DNA of 64,000 bases from Leishmania mexicana MHOM/GT/2001/U1103 (taxonomy: Eukaryota > Euglenozoa > Kinetoplastea > Trypanosomatida > Trypanosomatidae): contig NC_018318.1 of assembly GCF_000234665.1 (NCBI RefSeq), forward strand, positions 62,001-126,000. Direction: 5' to 3'. Of this stretch, positions 49,264 through 58,638 are shown piece after piece. The translations under genes were made by a program, and so were the position numbers. The notes under the pieces are model-generated. The model ran no database searches, was not told the DNA's origin, and was given only the letters and a program-made list of their open reading frames with translations. Position 1 is the stretch's first letter. The number at the start of each line of letters is the position of its first letter.

Positions 49264-52200
49264 ATGTATAATGGGCACCATCGAAAAATCGATGGGCATC
49301 TCGATCGTATTGAAGACTATCTGCGTCGCATGACGCGGCCGCCACGGACACGATACGACCCACCTTCATTGAATCAGGTACCCTACACCACTTTCCTCCT
49401 CGCGAGTAGCAACCATGAGGGCGATTCTTCTTATCGGATCGCCAACGAGCAGCCAGGGCTGCAGGCGAGCACAGTCTACGATATGCCTCCCCCCTATGCT
49501 GAACTGATGTCAACTGCAACGAGCACTTTGGCGGCTCCCCCAGCGATGCGGGACTCCACTGCAGTGAGAGCAGCCGCAGCACACCATGTTGATCCCGCCC
49601 CGGCCCTGTTCACGGGCATTCGACCGCCGACCTCATCGCTTACAAGGCTTCCACACGCACTGGCGGAGGCTGCGCCTCCTCACACTCCTGCTCCTCTCTT
49701 CTCAAGCACTAAACTTCCGCCCTCTTCGCAGCAAGAGACCACACGGATGCACCGCCGTGGCTGCAGTGACGATAGCAGCAGCACCAGTTCCAGCGAGACG
49801 GTGCACGATAAAGGTACGACGCCGGTGTCCAATTCCACGGCTGCATCAAGTCCTCTTATACCAGCGGTGCGGCCCCCACCGCCGCTGCTATCGTCGCTTC
49901 AAGGCGTTTCTGCAGCCCGTGCACAGTCGGCTGTGGTGTCCGCACGGCACCGGATCTATGGCTCGCGCAGCCCCTCGCCCTGTGCGTCCTACCAGGCCAA
50001 CAGCCAAGGTCGCAGCATGAGGGGCATCTTGGAGGATCTCGAGGAGCACCTGCGAGCTTCGCCTCTGCTATCGCGATCGCCACGGCAAACGGATCCCCAC
50101 CGCCACCCCGGCAGCAGCCGGCACCGTCACGAGCGCCGCGGTGCTCACCCAACGTCGCTACCGCAGTCGGGAATCACTGAGCTGCCTCACCACAGAGAGG
50201 ATGATTCGGCAGCCCACGAGAGAGCTGCGCGCATCATGAGGGATCTCGCCACGGCGACATCACCCACGGCAGATGATCATCTCTCATCGCTGCTCTCTTC
50301 GTTGGGTGGCAGCCCAAATTCCTGTGAAACACCGTTTCGCCGTCGCCTCCGTCACCTCGACTATCTTTTTGGTGACGGAGCAGCTCACGATGATCCCACC
50401 TCCACACCGCCGTCTTGCTACCGTCACGATTCCATCTCTGGCTTGGCAGGCACACACGGTAGCAGCGAGCAGCGAGCCACTCGATACCAAAACCCGCCCG
50501 CTGCTGCAGAATCTTTAACGAGGAGACGACTGCTGCTGGTGGACAGCTGCACTATGACAGGCACATCGGCGGTGCCGTCGATAACACAGCCAGCGAACAT
50601 GCGCTCAGTGCTCTACCCCAACGTGCCCGACGAAAAACCTCACCTCCGTCAAACGTACCTCGCGCGCCTCGAGACAGCCTCCGGTGCCGATGTTGCGACA
50701 CCGCTGCGCCTCGAAGCAGCCTCCGGTGCCGATGTTGCGACACCGCTGCGCCTCGAAGCAGCCTCCGGTGCCGATGTGCCGACTCCCTCACGCCTCGAAG
50801 CAGCCTCCGGTGCCGATGTTGCGACGCCGCTGCGCCTCGAAGCAGCCTCCGGCGCCGATGTTGCGACGCCGCTGCGCCTCGAAGCAGCCTCCGGTGCCGA
50901 TGTTGCGACGCCGCTGCGCCTCGAAGCAGCCTCCGGTGCCGATGTTGCGACGCCGCTGCGCCTCGAAGCAGCCTCCGGTGCCGATGTTGCGACACCGCTG
51001 CGCCTCGAAGCAGCCTCCGGTGCCGATGTGCCGACTCCCTCACGCCTCGAAGCAGCCGCTGGCGCCGACGTGTCCACACCAGTCCGCAGGGAGGCCGAGG
51101 ACAGCGCGGCTGCTGAGAATCTCAGTTTTTCAGATAAAGTGTCCGTGGATGCTTCGAGACTGAGCAGAGGTTTAGGTGTGAAGTACGGGAGTGAAAGTCT
51201 TCTGGGTGCTGAGCGGCATCGCGGTGCCGACGGAGCGAATGCAGCGGTGCGCCAAGACGCTGAAGGAGACGTGCTGGCCACACTGAACACCTTCCATTCG
51301 ACGGATGTGCACGACAGCCCCACCCCTTCATCACGGCAACAGCAGGAGCAGGTCTCGGTTGAATCGACCAGCACGGAGTTGACCGCATTGACTGTCACCA
51401 GCATCGGGGGAGGCCTTTGGGTGCCTAGTCTCAGTGGCAGAGGCTACGTGAACAACGAAGAGGACGTGAACGGCGGCCGGTGTGTAGCGACGCATCTCTG
51501 GGCACGGCGGCAAAGCGCGCAGGCTGCGCAGCAGCTGCGTGCCCTGCAGAAGCGCGAGCGTCAGCACCGGCAGAGCGTGGTAAAGCGGGAAGTCGAGGGT
51601 CGTTACACGATTCGGCTCCGCGAGGCCAGCGATGCGGCTGATGTTGGTGTGGAATGGCGGCGAGGCGCGGACGAAGACACTGTTACAGCCACGAGCTTCA
51701 CACTCTCCAGTTCTCCATCTCGGCTCATCGGACAGCTGCCGCATCGCGTAAAGAACGGCGGTCGCGGAGAAACGGGCGGAAGTCGAGGGAACGATCGCTT
51801 AGCGGATGACAGCGCCGAAGGCGAGGTAAGTCGATGTGAAAGCCGCAGCAGCAGAAGCGGTCGCAGGCTGTCAAGCTCGAAGACCAGCATGTCTGTCATT
51901 GACGACGCAGAGCAGCAGCGTGCTTCCAAGCGGGGGTGGTGTCCCGCCGTTTGCGAGGCTCAAGCACTGATGCCATCTCTTGAAGTGGCAGAGGGAGCTG
52001 CAGCTGAGGACACCGCAACGGCGGAGACGCACAACCCTCCGGCTGCATCGCTTACCGGAACATCAGGGACGGCTGTGCACGAAGTTGGCAAAGCGGGAGG
52101 GACCCCCGCACCGGAAGGCGCGATCGCTCGGGCAGGTGACGAGCGCGCACAGCAGCAGGAATCTGTCTACGGGGCGGCAACCGACTTGGGCGCAAAGCCC

Positions 52201-55200
52201 ACGGCTGTGGGAAAGGAAGACGCGTCGCCGCCTTCTCCCCATAAGCCGCCCCCCTCTCACCTGGAGGGTGCACTCAGCTGTAGCGTCGAGGCTATCGCGG
52301 ATACCCCAGTCGACAAGACGATGCACGAGGCAGCAGCCGCACCTCAGGGAGAAGATGACGGGGTGTCTAACGCCCACATCGCCGACGCATCATTGCCGCG
52401 CCCCCCACCGCTGGAGGGGCAGTTCTCGCCCCCCTCCGACCTGTGGACTCTCGACAAGGGGGAGAGCGAGAGCGACGGTGGCGGAGAGGAGACGGAGGCA
52501 ATGACGACGTCGGAGGGCCATAAAGGAAGTGGTGGGAGCGATGAGTATGAAGGCAGCAAGCATCCGAGTGGTGGCAGCAGCCCCGCTGGAAGCTCCATCC
52601 TGCCAGGACCAGGTCCGTTTCCTGCAAAGGCGGCTGCCACCGCGGTGGACAACGACACCCAGCCCCCATCGCCCTCCAGAGGCGATAAGAGGCTCAGCAG
52701 CGGCATCAGTAGCGCGAGCTCCTCCTGCTCTGAGTTCATCGTAAAGCACATTGCGGCTCAGCCGCATCTGTCTCCATCTGCAAGCGCAGATACCAGCAGC
52801 GCCGGCACGGAGGGGGCAACAGTTGACGTGGAGCACGCCGATGCCTCTGCAGCGACGGCCTTCAAGTGGGTGCGTGCCTCCTCAGCGGCGGCCGCAGACG
52901 ACGTTGCCGAATACCACCCAGTAGCAGGGGTGGGGATGGAGCACGCACAGGTGAGAGTCGACGCGGCTGGGCAGGCCAATCTTGAGGAGAGGGGAGGAAG
53001 TGATAGCGGCGCTGGAAGCAGCCGTAACGCTGCGGGCAACGAAGACGGCGGCGGCAGTGGACGTTCACACTCTGCTCCCGCCGCGGTGTTTGTGGACGTG
53101 CCAGCGTTGCGCGGAAAAGATGCCGCCGTGGATGAACGCGCAAAGAAGGACGACGATGAGCCGCGTCCGTCACACCTGACGCCGCAGCCGACGGAGCCGT
53201 CGCTTCCGCCTTATGCGACTGCTCGCGTGAGTACAGATGTGCCAGTGCCGGCGCGTGGGACCGCAACAGCAATGATCACCAGCCCCACCGCTACCACCAC
53301 GACGACGCCGTTGAGCAACGACCATGGCGCACAGCACAGCACCGCAGTCCGCTCCCCTGCGCCGGCATCCATCACGGCACATCGTCACCCTGATGAGGAG
53401 GAGCCACGATCGCGTCGGAACGCGCGCACCACGTCCTCGTCGGTTACCTCATCAGGGTCCTTCTTTTACTCGCTGCCTGGCCAAGGTACCGTCCGTGCTG
53501 CGAGCAGCAACGAGAGTCCAGAGCAACACCCGCAGCACCAGGCCAACGCCACTGGTGAAATAACCTCACCTGCTTACCGGCGAACCCAGGCTGCGCCGGC
53601 ACCGCACGCGTGGCACCAGCGTTCATGGGAGCAGCCTCGTACCGATGAGGATGCGGGGCCCATGGCAACCGACGAATCCTTTCTCAGAGAGGCGTGGCAC
53701 GGTGGCTGCTCGCCTGACGTAGGTGGCGAAATTCGCCCTGATGACGACGGCCAGAGGGCCTCAACGAGGGGCTCCGTCCGTGGTTGCTCTAGCGACAGCA
53801 GGGACTCGGCTGAGGATGCGGCACGCCACTCCCCGACGGTGCCAGCGGCCCCGAAGCAGCCCGCAATCTCGTGGACAATCCCGCTAGACTGGGCGGACAG
53901 CCTGGATGAGATGGATGGTCGATACCCCTCAGCAGCGCATGCAGCCCCTGACGCCTCCATCGTCTCTTCCGTCTCATCCTCCGCTTCGGCGCACAGCGAC
54001 ACGTGTGCCTCAGCGAGAACATCGCATCGCCACCAGAAGACCCGCCGCAGGGCTCCGCACCGCCGCCTGCCGCCCCACCTACGTCCTGATCGTCCGTGGG
54101 CTCACCTTCTGACCCGTGGTCTCCGGGAAGTTTTCTTTTCAGCCAGCAGCAGCAGCAGCAACGATGGCAGAGGAGAGGCTCGTGCGCAGGCAGCCAAGCA
54201 CGCAATGGGACCTGGCGAAGCAGCGCGTGCGGATGCCGGGGCTCAGGCCACCTCCTTCACGACCGTGCTGTCGGCGGTGCCACGAAGGTCTGGGCCTTGG
54301 TATGCTACACCGGCGCGACGCACCAAGAAGGAACACCGTGCTGCGCCTGAGGGCCTCGCTAAGGCCGCACCGTGGCAGACTCGTCGATCAGCCTGCAGTG
54401 TTCCAGCAGCACACAACGCAGAAAAGGCGCGTGGATTTGAAGAACGGGCAAGGCCTGGAGCCGGCACTCTGAGCGAGGATGTGGTGCAGGAGTCTGCATC
54501 ATCGTACGCGACAACGACGAGGTCGCAGGTGCCGACTACCACCACGTATGCCACGCCAGGGAGGCGCGGCCCTGCCGGCTTCGCTGTATCACCATCTTCA
54601 GTGCGCACTCGTACGCTGCCACCCCCGCCCTGCAGCGCTGCTTCTGCTGCGACTGTGACTGGCTTGCAGACCCGTACATCCTCGGCACCGACGTTCTCGG
54701 CTGCAGAGACAGCACGCAACACCGCTGAAAGGCTGCTGCAGCTACGTCGACAACGGCAGCCACCAGGACCCACTTACGTGCAACTGTATGAGCGGGGGCG
54801 CTCCTTGCGTCGCAGGGCGTCCGAGAATGAGTGGCGCCCCAGTCCGGCGACAAGAGCCATCACCGCAGGTGGCATGCGGGGATGTCAGGCCGCTCTTACT
54901 CCCACTCGCGAGGGTACCTGCGGCAGAGGTGCGGCGTCCACGCGCAGCGCGGTGGTGTGGCGGCTAACGGGAGCCCCGCGACCGCGCGTGACTGAGGAGG
55001 GACGTGCAGTTCGGCAGCAGGAGCAGTGGGAACTCCCCCTTATATCGGCGCCTCATGAAGCAGTTGCTGCTCGTCGGTTGTCGCCTGCCGACGTCCGCGA
55101 CGGGATGACGAGCAATGCTTCATCAAGCACACCAGCAGGTGCGGCACCTCAGGCCGAGTATGCAGTCGAAAGCGTGCGTACCAGTACTGTCCTACGAGCA

Positions 55201-57282
55201 CAGTCGCCGCTACCCCTGTCTGGAACACCGTCATCGTCGTCGCCCTTCTCGCTGCCGCCTCCACCGCCCACAATAACCACCGCTCCCCGTCATGCCACAC
55301 CGAGACCCCTGTCAAGGAAGGATGCGGCAGAGGAAGGCACCGGGGACGGCGACGAAGCCTGCAAGCCGTTGAAAGCGCGTGACGGGGCGGCCTCGACAGC
55401 GGCGGCAGCGACAGGGGAAGAAGATGCCACTCAGGGTCGAGACAAGACGGACCAGGGCGAAGAGAACGATGGGGGGGGCTTGTTGGGGGCCAGATCGGAT
55501 CCCGATAGTCACAGCGCTCTGCGCGTCTCGGCCCCTACTTCACCACCCCCGCCTGGTGACGAACCCGCGCACGGTCCTCGGCCGCAGCCGCTGTTACCAT
55601 CATCGCTCGCGCTGGAACCTCTTCAAGCAGTCCTTTGCGAAGAGGGTGAAGCACATGCAGCGGGGCTCGCAGAGCCACACGCTGACAGCGATGATGCAGC
55701 ACAGCTCCTCTCTCCACAAGGCCCTGCTGAGCCATCCAGGGGAGACCGAGCAGCAACAGGAGGAACAGAACGTGGACACGGACTCGCCGTAGCGGCTGTG
55801 GGCACTGCAAAGATGGGCCACGCCGTTGCCAGTGGTCTTGGTGCGCGCACACCTGAGACAGCGGCGAACCCCTACAGAAGCATCGATGCAGCTGGTCAGG
55901 GCCAGGGTGTTGGGGTGCACACCAGCTGTGCGGGGACGTCTGTGGTTCAGGAGAGTCTCTTGAGTCCCGAGACGGATGCAGCGTTGCTCTCCAACCTTCC
56001 CGCGCCACCCGTGGCGAGTGAAGTGCACGCTGGGCATTGCACACCCCCAGCCTCGTCTCAGCTTTCGCCGGCGCCAGGACCTGCTACAAGCGCCGATATA
56101 CGCTGCCAGCCAGGGGTACCGAGCACCCATCAACTGCCGCACTTGTACGTTGCTGATGAAAGCCCTGCCCCTCTACCACAGCCGCCACAGCTTACTCCTC
56201 AGCCATCACCGAGAGCCGCAGTTGCAGCCAATGCGGCGGATGGCAACAATCGCGTCATACCCCCACCACCGGAGCAGCAGCAGCGACGTGAGGTGCTGGA
56301 GCACCGCATCGCACAGCTCGAAATGACGCTTAAGCTGCAGCAACAGCAGCGGCAACGGACCGTGCAACGTCGCCCCCGCGACCACGACCACAACGCGGAA
56401 GTTCCGACAGACTACTTGGAGGCTGCAACGGATGGCGACGAGGATTTCTTGCGGAACGCCTGTGGAAAAGACGTAGAGCTGCCAAGGCGTACTATGCAAT
56501 CTTCCCAGCCACAAGGGCGGGGTCCCAGTACCGATAGCGTTGGAGGCTGCGGCGCTGTTGCTGTCAGTGGGAAGGGAAGAGGAGCGTCAAGGCAAGCCCA
56601 GAGGAGTATGCTATCGGCGCCGCAGACACAGGATCACCATCTGCCCGCGCCAGCGTCCGCCATCCACTGGGCGTCTCGACCTGGATACAGCGCTAGCTAT
56701 ACCACAGTGACGCCTACCGCGTCTTTAGCGCCATCGGCGGGCCGCATCACCACCAGCGGCGGCGCCGGGGGCACTGGGGCTGTTCGCAGACGTGGTCTAC
56801 GCGGCGCAGCTTCTCCTACTGCTCTGCACATGGACCACGGCAACGGGAGCGACTTGGCGGTTCCCTTACCCTCCCCGGAAGCTGTTTCTGCAAGCGCGGC
56901 ACCTGGCGCCAGCATCACGTCGTGCACGCGGCCTGCATATTGTCGGTACGGCTCGGTGGCTACGTCCGCGGTTGCGACGCCGGGAGATCCGAGGTACAGT
57001 CACGCTACTACGTCTTTCCTAATAAGCGCGGACTGGCGCTATCAACGCATGTACGTAGATAGCATGTACTTCCCGGAATCAACCGCCGACAGTGCATCGC
57101 GGGGTGCCGAAACGGGACACGAAGCTCACAAAGAGGAGAGCAGGTGCTTGGAAGCCACCAGTGGCGCGCCAGAAGGTCCGTCAAGCAGCGAAGGTGGACG
57201 GGCAACACCGGCCACAACTGCGCGGCACGCCTCTGCGAACAACCGCATTGCCGGTGTCTTTGTATGTCGCCCTCTTCGCTGA
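49264..57282 (+). CDS. Giant low-complexity protein with 14-residue tandem repeats
   Basis: This single open frame encodes 2,672 residues without a stop or visible frameshift. Composition is dominated by Ser, Ala, Pro, Thr, Arg, Glu and Gly, so most of it is probably disordered. Residues 469-608 hold ten tandem copies of a 14-residue unit, consensus LEAASGADVATPLR. A short strong coiled-coil (REVLEHRIAQLEMTLKLQQQ, about residues 2342-2361) lies near the C-terminus with Gln-rich neighbours. No transmembrane segment, signal peptide, kinase or motor motif was seen. Isolated more ordered patches include a Tyr-containing C-terminal stretch around residues 2580-2610. The N-terminus MYNGHHRKIDGHLDRIEDYLRR forms an amphipathic helix. 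The function is unknown; large disordered repeat proteins in these parasites are often cytoskeletal or flagellar, but nothing here proves it. Confidence 0.82.
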   Translation: MYNGHHRKIDGHLDRIEDYLRRMTRPPRTRYDPPSLNQVPYTTFLLASSNHEGDSSYRIANEQPGLQASTVYDMPPPYAELMSTATSTLAAPPAMRDSTAVRAAAAHHVDPAPALFTGIRPPTSSLTRLPHALAEAAPPHTPAPLFSSTKLPPSSQQETTRMHRRGCSDDSSSTSSSETVHDKGTTPVSNSTAASSPLIPAVRPPPPLLSSLQGVSAARAQSAVVSARHRIYGSRSPSPCASYQANSQGRSMRGILEDLEEHLRASPLLSRSPRQTDPHRHPGSSRHRHERRGAHPTSLPQSGITELPHHREDDSAAHERAARIMRDLATATSPTADDHLSSLLSSLGGSPNSCETPFRRRLRHLDYLFGDGAAHDDPTSTPPSCYRHDSISGLAGTHGSSEQRATRYQNPPAAAESLTRRRLLLVDSCTMTGTSAVPSITQPANMRSVLYPNVPDEKPHLRQTYLARLETASGADVATPLRLEAASGADVATPLRLEAASGADVPTPSRLEAASGADVATPLRLEAASGADVATPLRLEAASGADVATPLRLEAASGADVATPLRLEAASGADVATPLRLEAASGADVPTPSRLEAAAGADVSTPVRREAEDSAAAENLSFSDKVSVDASRLSRGLGVKYGSESLLGAERHRGADGANAAVRQDAEGDVLATLNTFHSTDVHDSPTPSSRQQQEQVSVESTSTELTALTVTSIGGGLWVPSLSGRGYVNNEEDVNGGRCVATHLWARRQSAQAAQQLRALQKRERQHRQSVVKREVEGRYTIRLREASDAADVGVEWRRGADEDTVTATSFTLSSSPSRLIGQLPHRVKNGGRGETGGSRGNDRLADDSAEGEVSRCESRSSRSGRRLSSSKTSMSVIDDAEQQRASKRGWCPAVCEAQALMPSLEVAEGAAAEDTATAETHNPPAASLTGTSGTAVHEVGKAGGTPAPEGAIARAGDERAQQQESVYGAATDLGAKPTAVGKEDASPPSPHKPPPSHLEGALSCSVEAIADTPVDKTMHEAAAAPQGEDDGVSNAHIADASLPRPPPLEGQFSPPSDLWTLDKGESESDGGGEETEAMTTSEGHKGSGGSDEYEGSKHPSGGSSPAGSSILPGPGPFPAKAAATAVDNDTQPPSPSRGDKRLSSGISSASSSCSEFIVKHIAAQPHLSPSASADTSSAGTEGATVDVEHADASAATAFKWVRASSAAAADDVAEYHPVAGVGMEHAQVRVDAAGQANLEERGGSDSGAGSSRNAAGNEDGGGSGRSHSAPAAVFVDVPALRGKDAAVDERAKKDDDEPRPSHLTPQPTEPSLPPYATARVSTDVPVPARGTATAMITSPTATTTTTPLSNDHGAQHSTAVRSPAPASITAHRHPDEEEPRSRRNARTTSSSVTSSGSFFYSLPGQGTVRAASSNESPEQHPQHQANATGEITSPAYRRTQAAPAPHAWHQRSWEQPRTDEDAGPMATDESFLREAWHGGCSPDVGGEIRPDDDGQRASTRGSVRGCSSDSRDSAEDAARHSPTVPAAPKQPAISWTIPLDWADSLDEMDGRYPSAAHAAPDASIVSSVSSSASAHSDTCASARTSHRHQKTRRRAPHRRLPPHLRPDRPWAHLLTRGLREVFFSASSSSSNDGRGEARAQAAKHAMGPGEAARADAGAQATSFTTVLSAVPRRSGPWYATPARRTKKEHRAAPEGLAKAAPWQTRRSACSVPAAHNAEKARGFEERARPGAGTLSEDVVQESASSYATTTRSQVPTTTTYATPGRRGPAGFAVSPSSVRTRTLPPPPCSAASAATVTGLQTRTSSAPTFSAAETARNTAERLLQLRRQRQPPGPTYVQLYERGRSLRRRASENEWRPSPATRAITAGGMRGCQAALTPTREGTCGRGAASTRSAVVWRLTGAPRPRVTEEGRAVRQQEQWELPLISAPHEAVAARRLSPADVRDGMTSNASSSTPAGAAPQAEYAVESVRTSTVLRAQSPLPLSGTPSSSSPFSLPPPPPTITTAPRHATPRPLSRKDAAEEGTGDGDEACKPLKARDGAASTAAAATGEEDATQGRDKTDQGEENDGGGLLGARSDPDSHSALRVSAPTSPPPPGDEPAHGPRPQPLLPSSLALEPLQAVLCEEGEAHAAGLAEPHADSDDAAQLLSPQGPAEPSRGDRAATGGTERGHGLAVAAVGTAKMGHAVASGLGARTPETAANPYRSIDAAGQGQGVGVHTSCAGTSVVQESLLSPETDAALLSNLPAPPVASEVHAGHCTPPASSQLSPAPGPATSADIRCQPGVPSTHQLPHLYVADESPAPLPQPPQLTPQPSPRAAVAANAADGNNRVIPPPPEQQQRREVLEHRIAQLEMTLKLQQQQRQRTVQRRPRDHDHNAEVPTDYLEAATDGDEDFLRNACGKDVELPRRTMQSSQPQGRGPSTDSVGGCGAVAVSGKGRGASRQAQRSMLSAPQTQDHHLPAPASAIHWASRPGYSASYTTVTPTASLAPSAGRITTSGGAGGTGAVRRRGLRGAASPTALHMDHGNGSDLAVPLPSPEAVSASAAPGASITSCTRPAYCRYGSVATSAVATPGDPRYSHATTSFLISADWRYQRMYVDSMYFPESTADSASRGAETGHEAHKEESRCLEATSGAPEGPSSSEGGRATPATTARHASANNRIAGVFVCRPLR
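50668..51087 (+). repeat. Ten tandem 42-bp repeats within the giant ORF
   Basis: Ten units of exactly 42 bp keep the reading frame. Units 2 and 3 together (50710-50793) recur unchanged as units 8 and 9 (50962-51045); units 4-7 carry gcgacgccg instead of gcgacaccg, with unit 5 having one further silent change; units 1 and 10 are the diverged edges. The pattern suggests unequal crossing-over or slippage with some higher-order duplication. Confidence 0.95.
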
Positions 57283-58638
57283 AGCAGCGAGGAACTAAGA
57301 AACAAAAGTCGTGCCGCTATGAGCGTCTGCTCATCCCGCCGTCTGCCCACGCGCATGGCGAAGAGGCGAAGGGCGCCGGTTTCGTTGCCGTGTGTCCGTC
57401 CTTGTTGTCCGTGGGCCGTGAGGCATTGTAGTCATTCCTCCTCATCCATCAACGATCACTACCGCCACGGCTAATGCTACCATCTTCCGCCGTTAGTGAG
57501 TGGCGCACCCGATCTTCCGTCAAGCAAAAACCGATGGAACCTTATCGAGCTTCGTATGTGAAGCTCTCGTGGACATACGCGAGAGAGAGGGAGAGTGGGG
57601 GAGAGGGAGGCGGTGGCGCAAGGCGCAGCTCTGGTGCGACGGGGGGAGGGTGAAGGTCACTCTGATCCTACTCCCCTTCGCATCTAACTTGCGAGTGTCC
57701 ACCTGCTTATACCCTCCCCCCTCTCTCCCCCTTTCCTCTCCGCTGCGTACGAATTGGTGAACACCTCTCGTGGGCGGCGACGGGCGACGTGTGCGCTGGA
57801 GCAACCATCATCGTCACCACTACTCGCGCTCCACTTCGTGGACAACACAGCGCCGGCTCTGTCCGCAGCGCATGACGCACACACGTCCCACGTCTGCGCG
57901 GGTCTCTCTCTCCCTCCCTGCGTATCTTCACATATCTGCTCCATTGGATTCACACACACACACACACAACCCCCCCCTCTCTCCCTCCGTGCACGCGCGC
58001 CGGCCCCAACCTCCCTCTCCCTCGTCCATAACGACGAGCACACACACAACGCTTTACGGCTTCGCGGGTGCCTCTTCTGCGGGTCCTCTGCTCTCTCTCT
58101 CTGCTCACCTGCACAGCTGGTGTACACGCACAAGAAGACTCCGTTGTCAGCTCCCCTTTATCCACATACACGTCTACACATATATATATATACCCACACA
58201 CCATCTTTTTTGTTTGTTTCACAAACCAAAACGCACGTGCACGCCCTCCCTCCCTCCCCTCCCTTCCCGATTCCCTCGCACACGCAGGCTTTCGTGCTCC
58301 GCCACGTTTTGGGGGGAGTGCGCGCACGTCAACCGCCAACGGAAGTCTCCGCCGCGTTGTTTTATTTGTAGTGATTTTGTGGGTTGCCGCTTAGGGCCTT
58401 TTTGGCGTGGACTCTGTGCATCCGACTCCCCGCCCTCTTGCGTCCAATCTGCAGAAAAAGTGCGGCCTGCAACACCTGCCGACACGCAGACACACCACCC
58501 CTCCGAGAAACTTCGAGAGGGCGAAGAGCGAGCTGCGCTTGTCTTTTGTGTGTGTGTGTGTGTGTGCCTGGTCGACTTGCTTCTCCTCTCTTCACTTTCA
58601 CGTGCGTGCGAGCAAGGGAACGCGTGCTGTGCGCCACC
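57283..58638. other. Spacer before the SLC44-like gene
   Basis: No gene is supported. It includes CA repeats (about 57951-57969), an AT repeat at about 58179-58192 and the pyrimidine tract and acceptor at 58286-58287. Confidence 0.55.
58286..58287 (+). promoter_or_regulatory. Predicted spliced-leader acceptor for the SLC44-like gene
   Basis: A long tract (ccctccctccctcccctccc, then cgattccctcgcacacgcag) ends here, giving a 352-nt leader without an upstream ATG. A nearer AG at 58453-58454 is an alternative. Confidence 0.5.

Noticed and set aside
50552..51404. Minus-strand ORFs of 175 and 251 codons over the tandem repeat
   Set aside because: They are reflections of the 42-bp repeat, whose length is a multiple of three, so frames without a stop in one unit stay open throughout. 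Transcription is on the + strand.
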